A stretch of DNA of 58,472 bases from Mycobacterium sp. PSTR-4-N (GCF_022348085.1 NZ_JAKRFN010000031.1:1-58472); one strand, 5' to 3'. Shown: positions 24,261 through 33,642, numbered from the stretch's first letter. Translations and numbers: made by a program. Notes: generated by a model from the sequence alone, not told the origin.

Positions 24261-26693
24261 ATGCCTGCTGCTGGATCGTTAGGGGGTTCGGGAGATATTC
24301 AGCGGCCACCGGGCATCGGTGCCCAGATGGCCATCGGTGAGTTCTGGCCGAGTATCAGCGAAAGCGACATCCAGAGTGTTGCCGACGAACAACGGTCCGC
24401 TGAAACCAGGTTTTCCACCTACGGCGACACCCTCAAACGCAAGATCACAACGAGCCCGGACCTCCTTCAAGGGCAGGCCGGCATCGCGCGGGTCGAGCGG
24501 CTCACCATGATGCGCAACCATGCCTACGACGTAGCCGATCATGTGGGGTCGAAAGCCGTCACCGCGGAGTCCTACAAGAGCACCGTCGTCGGGCTGAAAA
24601 TGGACCTCACCCGGATCGGGGATGCCGCTCAAACGGCTTGGGAGACAGCACAAAAAACCAAGACACCCTTTTCCGCTGGCACGTTCAAAGCAGAGGCCGC
24701 CACCGCGTACAGCACAGCGCTCGGAGACATCGCGGCTGCTCCCCCTCCACTTCCTATGCCTGGAAAGGAAGATGCGCCTGGCAACGGCGCCCCAGCGGAG
24801 CCAGCCAGTAATGAGACGGAGCAAGACGCGCAGCGCGAAGGCTCCTCGGAAGAAGTTCCGCGTGACGCCACGTCCGACGCTGTGGGTAACGCCGAGGAGG
24901 GCACTACAAGTCCTGATCGAGTGAACGAACAGGGCACTCCTGAGGAAGTTGTCAACGGACCAGGTGAACTCGGCTCTACCGATGGCGATGCACTGAACGG
25001 GCAGCGCCCGGTCGAGGCTGTTGAACAGCCCGGTATCACGCCCGTGACCAGTCCTATCACGCAGCCGACTATGCCGACGATGAGCAGCCCCCAGGTGGGC
25101 AATGTGGGTAGCGGCGTAAGTAGTGGCATGGGTGGGATACGGCCGCCGCAGATGCCGTCGGGTTTGAATGCGTTGAGCGGGAGTCCATTGAAGGATGCAG
25201 CGACGGCTCCGGCGTCGTCGATGTCGGAGGCGTTCAGTAGCAACCCGTTGACAAGTAATCCGTTGTCGAGTGCTGCGAGCAGTTTCCAGTCGGGTTTGGC
25301 GTCGGGTATGGGCGCTTCGGGTGCGGTGTCTCCGGCACCGGCGCCGCCGCTGGAAAAGTTTGCGGCGCAGCATCCTTCGGTGACTCCGGTGGCGTCGCCG
25401 GGTTCGCAGGGGCCGGTGGTTCCCGCTCAGGGCCCGACCGCGGCTGCACCAGGTCCTGCTTCATCTCCTGTTGGCGGCGGTGGAGGTATGGCGCCGATGG
25501 TCCCACCGGGTGGTGCAGGCGGTGGCGGTTTGGCACCGTATGTGCCGCCCGGTGGCGGCGGTGGTCCCATGCCGCCAGCTGGTGCGGGGACGTTGCCGGC
25601 GTCGGCTCAGCCTGCGCCTCCGGTCGGCCCCACACCGCAGCAGGGCGGCGGTGGTGCGGGGGCTCCGCTGGTCGCTGGCAGCGGGGGTGCGGGTGCTGGT
25701 GCGGCATTGACGGATTCGGAGCCGAGTGCCGATCTGCTGTTGGCGCGGCGGGTTCTGGATGGGCTGGTGCGCGGTACCGAAGTTCGGGAGGACTTACTCA
25801 ACGGCGGGTTCGTGCAGTGGGCGGTGTCGGTGTTGCATTTGCCGTCCGGTCCGTCGGTGTCGATTGCGTCGAGCGTGGGCGGCGGCGCCTACCTGCCGCC
25901 TGGGGTCTTCATTCCGAACTCGGCGCACCTTGCGGTGTTCGATGAGCTGCTTCCGTTGAATTGGGCCACCCGGTTCATGGGGGTTGAGCAGCCGACAATC
26001 TTGCTGGCAGCTCATGCCGAGGAATTGTCGCGGCATGTGCCTGGGGCGCGCCGGTCTGCGTTGGTGACGACCGAGTTGGGGGTTTCTCGGCCGGTGGGGT
26101 GGCCTGATTTCGAGTCGGTCCGCGCAGTCGACATCCTGCATACCCCTGGCGAGGCTCCGAGTGGTGGCGGTGGATATGTCCACCGGTTGATGACGGTGGA
26201 TCGGCCGGCGTGGGCGAAGGTGCAGTCCATCCTGCAGCAGGGTTTGGGTCTGCAGGCAGCTGGAGCGATCACCGAGGCGGTGCTGGCTGCTGCTGCGCAG
26301 ACGCCGAGTCCGTTGGCCGGGGTGGGCGGTCAGGAGGCGCGGCTGATCGAGCAGTACGACGTGGATCATGTGTTGGAGCCGTTGCGCAGCCGTACCGCAG
26401 TGGACTGGGATGCCCACTACCGCAACGTGATTGAGCGGCATAATTCTGCGGTTCTGCATCCGAGCATGGCAGGGGCGGTGCTCGATGCTGATGATTCTGA
26501 GGTGTCGCGGGCTTCGCAGCAGGTGTACGTGCATTTCTACCGGGCGGGCCTGATGGTCGAACTGCTGAGGTGTTGGCGTGATCAGCCGCCGTCGCTGCCC
26601 GATCTGGTCTACTGCGCCAAGATCGCCGGGTTCGGCCATGTTGTCGATGCGGTGTTGGCGCCGCGGCCGCAAAACCAGGGGACGCCGAGCTGA
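24261..26693 (+). CDS. Large EspK-like ESX-associated protein, 810 aa
   Basis: Three parts are visible. The first is a WXG-like helical N-domain (about 20-165), with a WPSISESDIQSVADEQ start. The second is a long disordered region rich in Pro, Gly, Ser and Met (about 165-490). The third is a folded C-terminal domain (about 490-805) with a strongly conserved look (FVQWAVSVLHLPSGPSVSI; PPGVFIPNSAHLAVFDELLP). ESX-1 EspK and its relatives share this helical-disordered-globular layout, so a similar role as a substrate escort is inferred. ATG 24261 follows GAGGGGAGAG. A possible promoter motif starts 41 bp after its stop. Confidence 0.65.
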   Translation: MPAAGSLGGSGDIQRPPGIGAQMAIGEFWPSISESDIQSVADEQRSAETRFSTYGDTLKRKITTSPDLLQGQAGIARVERLTMMRNHAYDVADHVGSKAVTAESYKSTVVGLKMDLTRIGDAAQTAWETAQKTKTPFSAGTFKAEAATAYSTALGDIAAAPPPLPMPGKEDAPGNGAPAEPASNETEQDAQREGSSEEVPRDATSDAVGNAEEGTTSPDRVNEQGTPEEVVNGPGELGSTDGDALNGQRPVEAVEQPGITPVTSPITQPTMPTMSSPQVGNVGSGVSSGMGGIRPPQMPSGLNALSGSPLKDAATAPASSMSEAFSSNPLTSNPLSSAASSFQSGLASGMGASGAVSPAPAPPLEKFAAQHPSVTPVASPGSQGPVVPAQGPTAAAPGPASSPVGGGGGMAPMVPPGGAGGGGLAPYVPPGGGGGPMPPAGAGTLPASAQPAPPVGPTPQQGGGGAGAPLVAGSGGAGAGAALTDSEPSADLLLARRVLDGLVRGTEVREDLLNGGFVQWAVSVLHLPSGPSVSIASSVGGGAYLPPGVFIPNSAHLAVFDELLPLNWATRFMGVEQPTILLAAHAEELSRHVPGARRSALVTTELGVSRPVGWPDFESVRAVDILHTPGEAPSGGGGYVHRLMTVDRPAWAKVQSILQQGLGLQAAGAITEAVLAAAAQTPSPLAGVGGQEARLIEQYDVDHVLEPLRSRTAVDWDAHYRNVIERHNSAVLHPSMAGAVLDADDSEVSRASQQVYVHFYRAGLMVELLRCWRDQPPSLPDLVYCAKIAGFGHVVDAVLAPRPQNQGTPS

Positions 26694-26733
26694 CCGGCGG
26701 CGAACAAACCTTCTCCAGCAATTGTGCCTGACA

Positions 26734-26764
26734 TGTTCACTCATTGCATGAGTATGTGTAATAT
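26734..26764 (+). promoter_or_regulatory. Shared TGTTCAC...TATGT motif, site 2, with promoter
   Basis: TGTTCAC (26734-26740), four bases, TG, six bases, TATGT (26753-26757). Within it TTCACT and TAATAT (26759-26764) are 17 bp apart, a canonical sigma-A-type arrangement. It lies 53 bp before the GTG of the 95-residue gene and would drive the downstream ESX core genes. Confidence 0.65.
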
Positions 26765-26817
26765 GTCCATCAACATGCGGGTCAGGTGACGTTGGGTGTG
26801 TGGCCGGAAGGGGAACC

Positions 26818-27105
26818 GTGACGGAGCAGGGGGCTGCTGAGGCGGCCAGTGATCTTGCCGAGCAGGTTGTGGCGACGGCGATCTCTGTGAAGCGCACAGT
26901 GTTCGTGCAGGTCAATGCCCTCGGTTTCGTCTGTGGTGTGGTGTTGAAGCCCGAAGCTCGGAACTGGGATTCGGTGACGCTGAACAACCGTGTCCGCAAG
27001 GTCGCCGCCGTCGCTCACGACCGGTATCTGGCCAATCTGGGCATTGATGGGACGTATCCGACGCTTGACGCGGTGGCAGCCGACGAGCGTGCATTGAACT
27101 TCTAG
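26818..27105 (+). CDS. Small EspH/YbaB-like protein, 95 aa
   Basis: GTG 26818 follows GGAAGGGG. The segment VKRTVFVQVNALGFVCGVVL (about 24-43), then ...LNNRVRKVAAVAHDRYL, has the strand-turn-strand-helix pattern of YbaB/EbfC and EspD/EspH-type ESX proteins (VxVxxxGxVxxVxL...ExVxxAAxxA). Such proteins stabilise or escort ESX substrates in the cytosol. It heads the transcript controlled by the TGTTCAC motif and is 16 bp ahead of the first DUF4226-like gene, whose product may be its client. Confidence 0.6.
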   Translation: MTEQGAAEAASDLAEQVVATAISVKRTVFVQVNALGFVCGVVLKPEARNWDSVTLNNRVRKVAAVAHDRYLANLGIDGTYPTLDAVAADERALNF

Positions 27106-27121
27106 TCATAGGGAGAGTTGC

Positions 27122-28642
27122 ATGTCGTGGGACATCGTCAGCAAAGCCGTCGAGACGGTCATCACCAACGCCATCCTCGGGATCGGCCGGCTGGCGCCGC
27201 TGCTGCCGACGTCGCCTGCCCCAGACGTTGAACTTGACGGGGGGGCGGGTGCGCCTGCCTCGCCGGCGCCGGGTGGACCGGGTCATCCTTCGCCGCCGCC
27301 TCCAGGTCCGGGCGCCCCTACGCCAGGGCCCGTGACACCGCCGCCTGGTCCTGGCGAACCTCCGTCAGGTCCGGGGGCGCCGCCCCCTCCGCCGGCACCT
27401 CCGATGCCCCCGGAGGGCGCTGAGGGGCCAGCCGCGGAGGCCGCCAAAGAGGAGGCGCGGCGTGTAGGCGAGATGCTGGAGCAGCTCGTGGAACTCGACA
27501 GCGCGGGGATCAGCGCTGAGGAGGTGGCCGCTGCGGGCGAGGTCGGCCGCCAGGAGCTGGAGGACATCCGCGCCGATGTGACGGCCAAGATCGAGCAGAT
27601 GAAGGCTGACGGGTCGCTGTACACCGCCGAGGGTCAGAAGACGTTGATGGATTTCGTCAAGACCCGCCTCGAGGAGGCCCGGACGATCATCGAGAAGGCG
27701 GCGGCCGACTCCGAGGACAAGGCGACGGTGTCGCAGGACAACGCCACGAGATACAGCGGGGTGGGAACAGCACCCGACGGTGCTGGCGGGCCCGCCGACA
27801 GCGGAAGCGCCACGGATGCTCCTGCCGAGGCGGATTCGGCCAAGGAGGCGCAGACCAACCCGGCTGGCATGGGTCAACCAGGGCTGGGTATGGGCATGCC
27901 CCTGGGCGGTGGGATGCCGATGGGCGGTGGCATGCCGATGGGTGGTCTCCCCGGGTTCGGCGGTGGCGGGGGCGGACTGCCGGGCTTCGGCGGCGGCGGC
28001 CTGCCCACCGGATTCATGGACCCGCTGGCCTCGACGCTGGCGGGGTTCAACGATCAGCAGCCTGCCGATGAGGCTGCACCGGACTTCAAAGACGACGAGG
28101 CCGGCGCCCATACCGATGACGCCGCACCCGACTTCCAGGAAGACGAGGGTGAGACTGAGCCAACCTCCGAGGGCGAGAGTGGCTCCGAGGAGGGCGAAGA
28201 GGAGTCGGCGCAGACTCAGGCGGCCGCTGCCGAGCAGGCCGGCCCGCAGGCCGAGACGGTGGAGCCACCAGCGAAGTCGACTGATGTGCAGTTGCCCGAC
28301 AACTCGGTGACGGAGGCGCGGACCGCGCAAGCTGCGGAGGCGGTGAGGTCGGCGCTCAACGGCACTCCGGTGGCCGAGGCGTGGCAACAGGCTGCGGGCG
28401 TGACACTGCCGCCGGCGGGCACCCCGGTGACCGATCCGGTGCCTCCGACACAGCTCAAGGCGGGGGATGTGGGCATGTGGAAGGACCACCTGGTGATGGC
28501 GTTGGGTGACGGCAAGGTGCTGGTGTCCGGGCAGGTGCAGCCGTTGGAGAGCGTCAGTTCGGGGCCGGACTTCCTGGGCTGGTTCGATCCCACGGCGACG
28601 GCGAAGGCGGGCGCACCGGCCCCGACACCGACTGCTGACTGA
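27122..28642 (+). CDS. DUF4226-like ESX substrate with disordered repeats, 506 aa
   Basis: After a short hydrophobic N-terminus and a Pro-rich linker (about 30-100) comes a helical domain (about 105-210), with TAEGQKTLMDFVKTRLEEAR matching the helical domain of the next two genes. A Gly/Met/Pro region (PMGGG repeats, about 255-300), a very acidic stretch, and a small beta-rich C-terminal domain (KAGDVGMWKDHLVMALGDGK, about 445-464) follow. The last resembles an NlpC/P60-like barrel without obvious Cys or His catalytic residues. ATG 27122 follows GGGAGAG. It is the first of three tandem members with different C-terminal domains. Confidence 0.7.
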   Translation: MSWDIVSKAVETVITNAILGIGRLAPLLPTSPAPDVELDGGAGAPASPAPGGPGHPSPPPPGPGAPTPGPVTPPPGPGEPPSGPGAPPPPPAPPMPPEGAEGPAAEAAKEEARRVGEMLEQLVELDSAGISAEEVAAAGEVGRQELEDIRADVTAKIEQMKADGSLYTAEGQKTLMDFVKTRLEEARTIIEKAAADSEDKATVSQDNATRYSGVGTAPDGAGGPADSGSATDAPAEADSAKEAQTNPAGMGQPGLGMGMPLGGGMPMGGGMPMGGLPGFGGGGGGLPGFGGGGLPTGFMDPLASTLAGFNDQQPADEAAPDFKDDEAGAHTDDAAPDFQEDEGETEPTSEGESGSEEGEEESAQTQAAAAEQAGPQAETVEPPAKSTDVQLPDNSVTEARTAQAAEAVRSALNGTPVAEAWQQAAGVTLPPAGTPVTDPVPPTQLKAGDVGMWKDHLVMALGDGKVLVSGQVQPLESVSSGPDFLGWFDPTATAKAGAPAPTPTAD

Positions 28643-28693
28643 CTGACGAGAGAGACGTGAGACTCGATGATGACCCCGCCGGAGGCACACTGA

Positions 28694-29358
28694 GATGTCG
28701 GTGGAGGGGTTTGTGCGTGCTGCCGGTGGGGTGATGGGTCAGGCGCGGGATGGTTTCGGCACCGGGGTTGGGGTGCTGTTGCCGCTGCCGCCGTTGGCTC
28801 CGGCACCGCCGCCGGCGATCACTCCGGGGCAGGGTCAGGCCGCCGATGGCCAACAGGATTCCGCGTCACAGCACCACAACTCGACGGCCGCGCTCAGCTC
28901 GCTCGATGACACCAGTCGCGCCGAGTTGGATGCGGCGACGGCCTCGGCCTCGGGTGGCCGGGTGAATATGGAGTCGATCATCGCCCAGGCGGTGGCCGAC
29001 GTGCAGGCGCTGGGTTTGAGCACCAACACCCCGGAAGGCAAGCGGGCTTTGATCACCGCGATCAAGACACGGTTGGAGGAGACTCGCGGCACGGTGGAGA
29101 CCGGTGCCGCTGAGGCGGGCACGCACGCGGCCTCGGCCAATGCCAACGCCGCCGGATACGGTGACGTGGCGGGCCTGACCCGCCCTGCGGGGATGTCGGC
29201 AAATCCGTTGGGCGCCATGCCAATGGGCGGTGGTATGCCGATGGGTGGCGGGATGCCGATGGGTGGCGGTGGGATGCCCGGCTTCGGTGCACCTATGTCC
29301 GCGTTGAGCGGACTGAGCGCCCCCTTCACCCAAGCCAGCCGACTCGCCGGCAGCAGCA
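28694..29358 (+). repeat. Direct repeat copy 1 (665 bp, identical to copy 2)
   Basis: Identity with copy 2 runs from one base before the ATG to codon 222 with a constant offset of 1,172 bp and no differences found by reading. It stops abruptly after GGCAGCAGCA, where the two C-terminal domains begin. Perfect identity at third positions means a recent duplication or ongoing gene conversion. Confidence 0.93.
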
Positions 29359-29867
29359 CTGGGAGCGCGTCCGAGGGCAGTAGCGGGTCGAAGTCGGCGG
29401 TGTCGCAGGCAGCGAAAATCCCGCTCGGTGCTGTGCGGTACGACCGGCAGAAGTTCCCGGTGGGCAAGGAGGCCTATCGGGGATACATCAGTGAAGCGCT
29501 CGACGTAATGGGTGTTGACGATCCGCAGGCGCGGGCACGATGGATGACTGGTTTGATGACCGCTGCCGCGCGGGAGTCCAGCTTCAATCCGCTGGCGGTC
29601 AACACCTCCGATATGAACGCCACGCGGCTGGCCGGCTCCGGTCCGGACGGGTTCCCAGCGGGTTCGTCACGCGGTGGGGTGCAGACGATTCCGGAGACGT
29701 TCGCCAGCTTCCACCAGCCTGGTACGTCGACCAACATCTATGAGCCGGTGGCCAATCTGTGTGCGTCGATGAACTACGTGATGAGCCGCTACGGGGTTGA
29801 TCCCAGCGGGTCCAATCTGTCGAAGGTTGCGCAGTTCAACCCGAGTTCTGCAGGCGGTGGTTACTGA
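28695..29867 (+). CDS. DUF4226-like protein with lytic transglycosylase-like C-terminus, 390 aa
   Basis: Residues 1-221 (helical domain, then PMGGG repeats) are shared perfectly with the next gene. The C-terminal domain (about 255-385) looks like a soluble lytic transglycosylase/lysozyme fold: a catalytic-type ARESSFNPLAVN (E near 284), SRGGVQTIPETFASF, and PVANLCASMNYVMSRYG. It would cut peptidoglycan strands, opening the wall for the conjugation machinery. No signal peptide is seen, so export through ESX-P is inferred. ATG 28695 follows GGAGG. The stop overlaps the next ATG (TGATG). Confidence 0.82.
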   Translation: MSVEGFVRAAGGVMGQARDGFGTGVGVLLPLPPLAPAPPPAITPGQGQAADGQQDSASQHHNSTAALSSLDDTSRAELDAATASASGGRVNMESIIAQAVADVQALGLSTNTPEGKRALITAIKTRLEETRGTVETGAAEAGTHAASANANAAGYGDVAGLTRPAGMSANPLGAMPMGGGMPMGGGMPMGGGGMPGFGAPMSALSGLSAPFTQASRLAGSSTGSASEGSSGSKSAVSQAAKIPLGAVRYDRQKFPVGKEAYRGYISEALDVMGVDDPQARARWMTGLMTAAARESSFNPLAVNTSDMNATRLAGSGPDGFPAGSSRGGVQTIPETFASFHQPGTSTNIYEPVANLCASMNYVMSRYGVDPSGSNLSKVAQFNPSSAGGGY

Positions 29868-30530
29868 TGTCGGTGGAGGGGTTTGTGCGTGCTGCCGGTG
29901 GGGTGATGGGTCAGGCGCGGGATGGTTTCGGCACCGGGGTTGGGGTGCTGTTGCCGCTGCCGCCGTTGGCTCCGGCACCGCCGCCGGCGATCACTCCGGG
30001 GCAGGGTCAGGCCGCCGATGGCCAACAGGATTCCGCGTCACAGCACCACAACTCGACGGCCGCGCTCAGCTCGCTCGATGACACCAGTCGCGCCGAGTTG
30101 GATGCGGCGACGGCCTCGGCCTCGGGTGGCCGGGTGAATATGGAGTCGATCATCGCCCAGGCGGTGGCCGACGTGCAGGCGCTGGGTTTGAGCACCAACA
30201 CCCCGGAAGGCAAGCGGGCTTTGATCACCGCGATCAAGACACGGTTGGAGGAGACTCGCGGCACGGTGGAGACCGGTGCCGCTGAGGCGGGCACGCACGC
30301 GGCCTCGGCCAATGCCAACGCCGCCGGATACGGTGACGTGGCGGGCCTGACCCGCCCTGCGGGGATGTCGGCAAATCCGTTGGGCGCCATGCCAATGGGC
30401 GGTGGTATGCCGATGGGTGGCGGGATGCCGATGGGTGGCGGTGGGATGCCCGGCTTCGGTGCACCTATGTCCGCGTTGAGCGGACTGAGCGCCCCCTTCA
30501 CCCAAGCCAGCCGACTCGCCGGCAGCAGCA
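29866..30530 (+). repeat. Direct repeat copy 2 (665 bp, identical to copy 1)
   Basis: This is the second copy of the shared 5' half. The two copies are in the same direction, so recombination between them would delete 1,172 bp and leave one chimeric gene carrying only the peptidase domain. Confidence 0.93.
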
Positions 30531-30946
30531 GCCCCGCCAAACTCGCCTCGGCGGTGATTCCTGGGCTGGACACCAGCGGGTCGGGGAAGGCCGATGAGCG
30601 GGGTCTGCAGAAGTACACCAAGTTGATGAACCGGGCGATCTCGAATGCGTTCCCTGAGATCGAGGAGATCGGCGGGGTCCGCTCCGACAGCCTCAAGTGG
30701 CATCCGAACGGGCTGGCCTTGGATGTGATGATCCCGAACTGGGACACCGCCGAGGGGCGTGCCCTCGGTGATCGGGTGGTCAACTTCTTGATCCGCAACC
30801 AGAAACCGCTGGGCCTGGACCACATCATCTGGCGGCAGCAGATGATCCAACCGGACGGTAGTTCCTCGAAGATGGATGATCGAGGCAGCGCCACACAGAA
30901 TCACTTCGACCACGTTCATGTGGCGTCATTGGGCGGGGGGTATTGA
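29867..30946 (+). CDS. DUF4226-like protein with D-Ala-D-Ala peptidase-like C-terminus, 359 aa
   Basis: The first 221 residues are identical to the previous gene. The C-terminal domain (about 245-355) matches the ARB-07466/M15-like fold, with HPNGLALDVMIPN giving His and Asp zinc ligands and NHFDHVHVAS giving the second His pair. It also has LGLDHIIWRQQM and MDDRGS. Such domains bind zinc and are expected to cleave peptidoglycan peptides. ATG 29867 overlaps the previous stop. There is no separate Shine-Dalgarno, so it is coupled. Together with its twin it would attack both the glycan strands and the peptides. eccB starts three bases after its stop. Confidence 0.82.
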   Translation: MSVEGFVRAAGGVMGQARDGFGTGVGVLLPLPPLAPAPPPAITPGQGQAADGQQDSASQHHNSTAALSSLDDTSRAELDAATASASGGRVNMESIIAQAVADVQALGLSTNTPEGKRALITAIKTRLEETRGTVETGAAEAGTHAASANANAAGYGDVAGLTRPAGMSANPLGAMPMGGGMPMGGGMPMGGGGMPGFGAPMSALSGLSAPFTQASRLAGSSSPAKLASAVIPGLDTSGSGKADERGLQKYTKLMNRAISNAFPEIEEIGGVRSDSLKWHPNGLALDVMIPNWDTAEGRALGDRVVNFLIRNQKPLGLDHIIWRQQMIQPDGSSSKMDDRGSATQNHFDHVHVASLGGGY

Positions 30947-30949
30947 GCC

Positions 30950-32494
30950 GTGCAGGAACCGAAGCACACCCATCGGAGCGAGCGGCGCCGCGGCGGCACC
31001 GGATTGACTTACGCCTCACTGGAACAGGTTGCGGCGTGGCGGTTTCTGTGGCACCGCATGGCGGTGGCGGTCGCTCGCCATTCAGTGCGGCTGGTGCATG
31101 ACCCGTCGAAGAACTACGGCGCGGCGGCCACCGTCGGGGTGGTGATCGCAGCACTGGCACTCGGGGTGTGCTTCGTGTTGTCCTGGCTGCGGCCGGTGGG
31201 GCAGATCGGCAACTCCAAGCTGGTGGCCGACCGGGGCAGTGGAGCACTGTTCGTTGACGTCAACGGAACGATGCACCCGGCGTTGAACCTGGCGTCGGCG
31301 CGGCTGATCCTCGGCCAGGACGCCTCCCCGACGCTGGTGCCGATGGCCCAGATCGAGGAACGACCGATCGGGCCCACGGTCGGCATCGTCGGGGCGCCCA
31401 ATGATCTGACGCCACGCACTCCCGCCGACACCGGGTGGGGGTTGTGCGATAAGGCCGGCACTGCGGGCACTTTGGCGACGCCGCGGGTGACCGCACTGAC
31501 CGGACAGGCCGAGCTGGGGGATTGGGCACACGAGATGGCTTCCCCGGAGGCGGTGCTGATGACCTACGGCGGCAGCGTCTTCCTGGTCACCGACGGGCAC
31601 AGGTCCCAGCTCGACCTGGCCGACAAGCCAGTGATGCTGGCGCTGGGGCTGCAGGCGGGCAATCTTCGGCCCACTCCGATGTCGCGGGCACTGTATGAGG
31701 CGTTGATTCCCACCGCACCGCTGCGGGTGCCCGACGTCCCCGCGCCAGGTGGCCCGGTCGGGTATGCCGCGCCGGGGCTGCCGGTGGTGTCGGGGTCGGT
31801 GGTCAAGTCGCGGGGCGCGACCGGGGACGATCAGTTCTTTGTGGCGCTGCCAGCGGGGCTGCAGATGATTCCGGAGACGGTGGCGCTGATGCTGCACAAC
31901 GCCAATGTGTCCCGGCAGGGGCGGGTGCTCGACGTGGAGGCTCCGATGGTCGCGTCGGCTCCGCAGGCTGTGGGCTTCGATGTGTCGATGTATCCCAACG
32001 GGCCGGTGAAGCTGCTGGATAAGGCCGCCGAACCGGTCACCTGCGTGATGTGGCGCAAGGATTCCGGTGCACCGCAGGCCACGGTGACCACCGTGTCGGG
32101 TCGGCGCCTCCCGATCGCGCAGGGCGAGGAGTCGCAGGTCATCAAGATGGTGTCGGCGCAGGCAGGCCAGCAGTCCGCCGACGAGGTGTACCTGGGGCCG
32201 CAGAGCGCGAACTTCGTTCAGGTGACCGGCGTCGAACCTGATTCCGGGCGCAGTGAGTCGGTGTGGTGGATCGGCCACACCGGTGTGCGTTTCGGCATCG
32301 AAACCTCAGACAGGGAACACGATCCGCTGCGGGCATTGGGATTGTCAGGTGTGACGCCGACCCCGGCGCCGTGGGCAGTGGTGCGTTGGCTTCCGGCCGG
32401 CCCGGCGTTGTCGCGGCAGTCCGCGATGGTCGAGCACGACACTTTGGGGGCCAACCCGGCGGCCGCGCCGATGAGCGAGAAGGGGACGCGATGA
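30950..32494 (+). CDS. eccB: ESX core component EccB
   Basis: This 514-residue protein has a cytoplasmic N-terminus (about 1-58, with the typical LTYASLEQVAAWRFLWHRM-like start), one membrane helix (about 59-80, VGVVIAALALGVCFVLSWL) and a large periplasmic part beginning QIGNSKLVADRGSGALFVDV. That is the EccB pattern, with repeats that build the periplasmic ring. Cysteines at GWGLCDKAG and PVTCVMW probably form the conserved disulfide. GTG 30950 starts three bases after the upstream stop. Its last bases overlap the next ATG (ATGA), placing it in one operon with the split EccC genes. Confidence 0.95.
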   Translation: MQEPKHTHRSERRRGGTGLTYASLEQVAAWRFLWHRMAVAVARHSVRLVHDPSKNYGAAATVGVVIAALALGVCFVLSWLRPVGQIGNSKLVADRGSGALFVDVNGTMHPALNLASARLILGQDASPTLVPMAQIEERPIGPTVGIVGAPNDLTPRTPADTGWGLCDKAGTAGTLATPRVTALTGQAELGDWAHEMASPEAVLMTYGGSVFLVTDGHRSQLDLADKPVMLALGLQAGNLRPTPMSRALYEALIPTAPLRVPDVPAPGGPVGYAAPGLPVVSGSVVKSRGATGDDQFFVALPAGLQMIPETVALMLHNANVSRQGRVLDVEAPMVASAPQAVGFDVSMYPNGPVKLLDKAAEPVTCVMWRKDSGAPQATVTTVSGRRLPIAQGEESQVIKMVSAQAGQQSADEVYLGPQSANFVQVTGVEPDSGRSESVWWIGHTGVRFGIETSDREHDPLRALGLSGVTPTPAPWAVVRWLPAGPALSRQSAMVEHDTLGANPAAAPMSEKGTR

Positions 32495-33642
32495 CGACGA
32501 AGAAGGGTTTCGACAAGGAAAAACCGGCGGCGCCGATCCTGCCGGAACGCACCGCCACGATGCCCGAGATCGGCGAGATCACGCGGCCGCCGCAGCAGCG
32601 ACCCCCGGTGTGGGTGTGGGTGCTGATCTTCGTCGTCGCCGTGATCGTGCTGCTGGTCATCATGATTCGAACCGGCGCGCGCTCCATCGGCCTGGGCGGC
32701 ATGTTCATCATGCCGATCATGTTGGTGTCGATGCTGATGATGCTGCGCAATCGGGGCGGCGGCACCAACGAGAAGACGAAACCAGCAGCGCTCAACCAGA
32801 CCAGGGTGGACTATCTGCGCAGCCTGGATGAACTACGCGACGACGTGACCGAAGGCGCTCAGGAGCAAGCCGCCGAGATCGCCTATCACCATCCCAATCC
32901 CTGCAACGGTTCGCTGCTGACCATGGTCGGCACTGGCCGAATGTGGGAGCGCCGACCCACCGACCGCAATTTCGGGCATGTGCGTCTCGGGCTGGGGGTG
33001 ACCCGGTTGCGCACCATCATCAACCCACCGCAGAAGGTGCCGCCCCCGGAGTACCGGGAGACCTCCACAGCCATCGCCGCGCGCGATTTCCTGTTGGCGC
33101 AGAATGTGGTTCACGATGTGGCGCGGCCACTGCACCTGTTCGACCAGATGGGCTGGGCGTTCTTCGCCGAGGAGGAGCAGCGCCAGCTGGTGCAGGGAAC
33201 ACTGCGGGCGCTGGTGTGCCAGTTGTGCGTGTTCCATGGTCCCGACGTGGTGCGATTGGCGATCATCAGCGACGATCCCGCGTCGTGGGAGTGGGCCAAG
33301 TGGTGGCCCCATGTCGCTGACCCTGAGCTGGTCGACGCCTGTGGGCCGGTGCGGATGGTCTACAGCGATGTGGGGGAGTTTATGGAGCGCTTCGGGGAGC
33401 AGTGGCGAAGTCGGCCACCGTGGTCACCGCCGATGGAAGGACAGCCCCGCGCCGAGGACCACTGGGTGATTGTGGTGGACATGCCGGGCGCCAACTGTGC
33501 CCCGTTGTTGGGCAGCACCGGGTACGCCGGGGTGGCGGTGTTGGAGGCGACTAACGACTACTACTCGCCGCTGGCGACGTCGGCGACGGCGATGAAGTTC
33601 GATGCGGTAGGAAATCTGTTGCGGGCCAGGGAGGTTGTCTAA
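32491..33642 (+). CDS. eccCa: EccC N-terminal part (membrane and DUF/NBD0 domains)
   Basis: This 383-residue protein has two membrane helices (about 37-57 and 66-84, PVWVWVLIFVVAVIVLLVI and GMFIMPIMLVSMLMML) and the cytosolic domain that precedes the first FtsK/SpoIIIE ATPase in EccC. It ends before any Walker A motif. ATG 32491 overlaps the eccB stop. The TAA at 33640-33642 is in the same frame as the next gene and touches its ATG, so one codon separates the two halves. Known split EccC proteins (EccCa1/EccCb1) divide after ATPase 1, not here. Together the halves give about 1,381 residues, the usual full EccC length. Confidence 0.92.
   Translation: MTTKKGFDKEKPAAPILPERTATMPEIGEITRPPQQRPPVWVWVLIFVVAVIVLLVIMIRTGARSIGLGGMFIMPIMLVSMLMMLRNRGGGTNEKTKPAALNQTRVDYLRSLDELRDDVTEGAQEQAAEIAYHHPNPCNGSLLTMVGTGRMWERRPTDRNFGHVRLGLGVTRLRTIINPPQKVPPPEYRETSTAIAARDFLLAQNVVHDVARPLHLFDQMGWAFFAEEEQRQLVQGTLRALVCQLCVFHGPDVVRLAIISDDPASWEWAKWWPHVADPELVDACGPVRMVYSDVGEFMERFGEQWRSRPPWSPPMEGQPRAEDHWVIVVDMPGANCAPLLGSTGYAGVAVLEATNDYYSPLATSATAMKFDAVGNLLRAREVV

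Noticed and set aside
27122..30946. CRISPR-like or tandem-repeat array in the PMGGG region
   Set aside because: The short repeats encode Gly/Met/Pro runs within open frames; there are no spacers of constant length.
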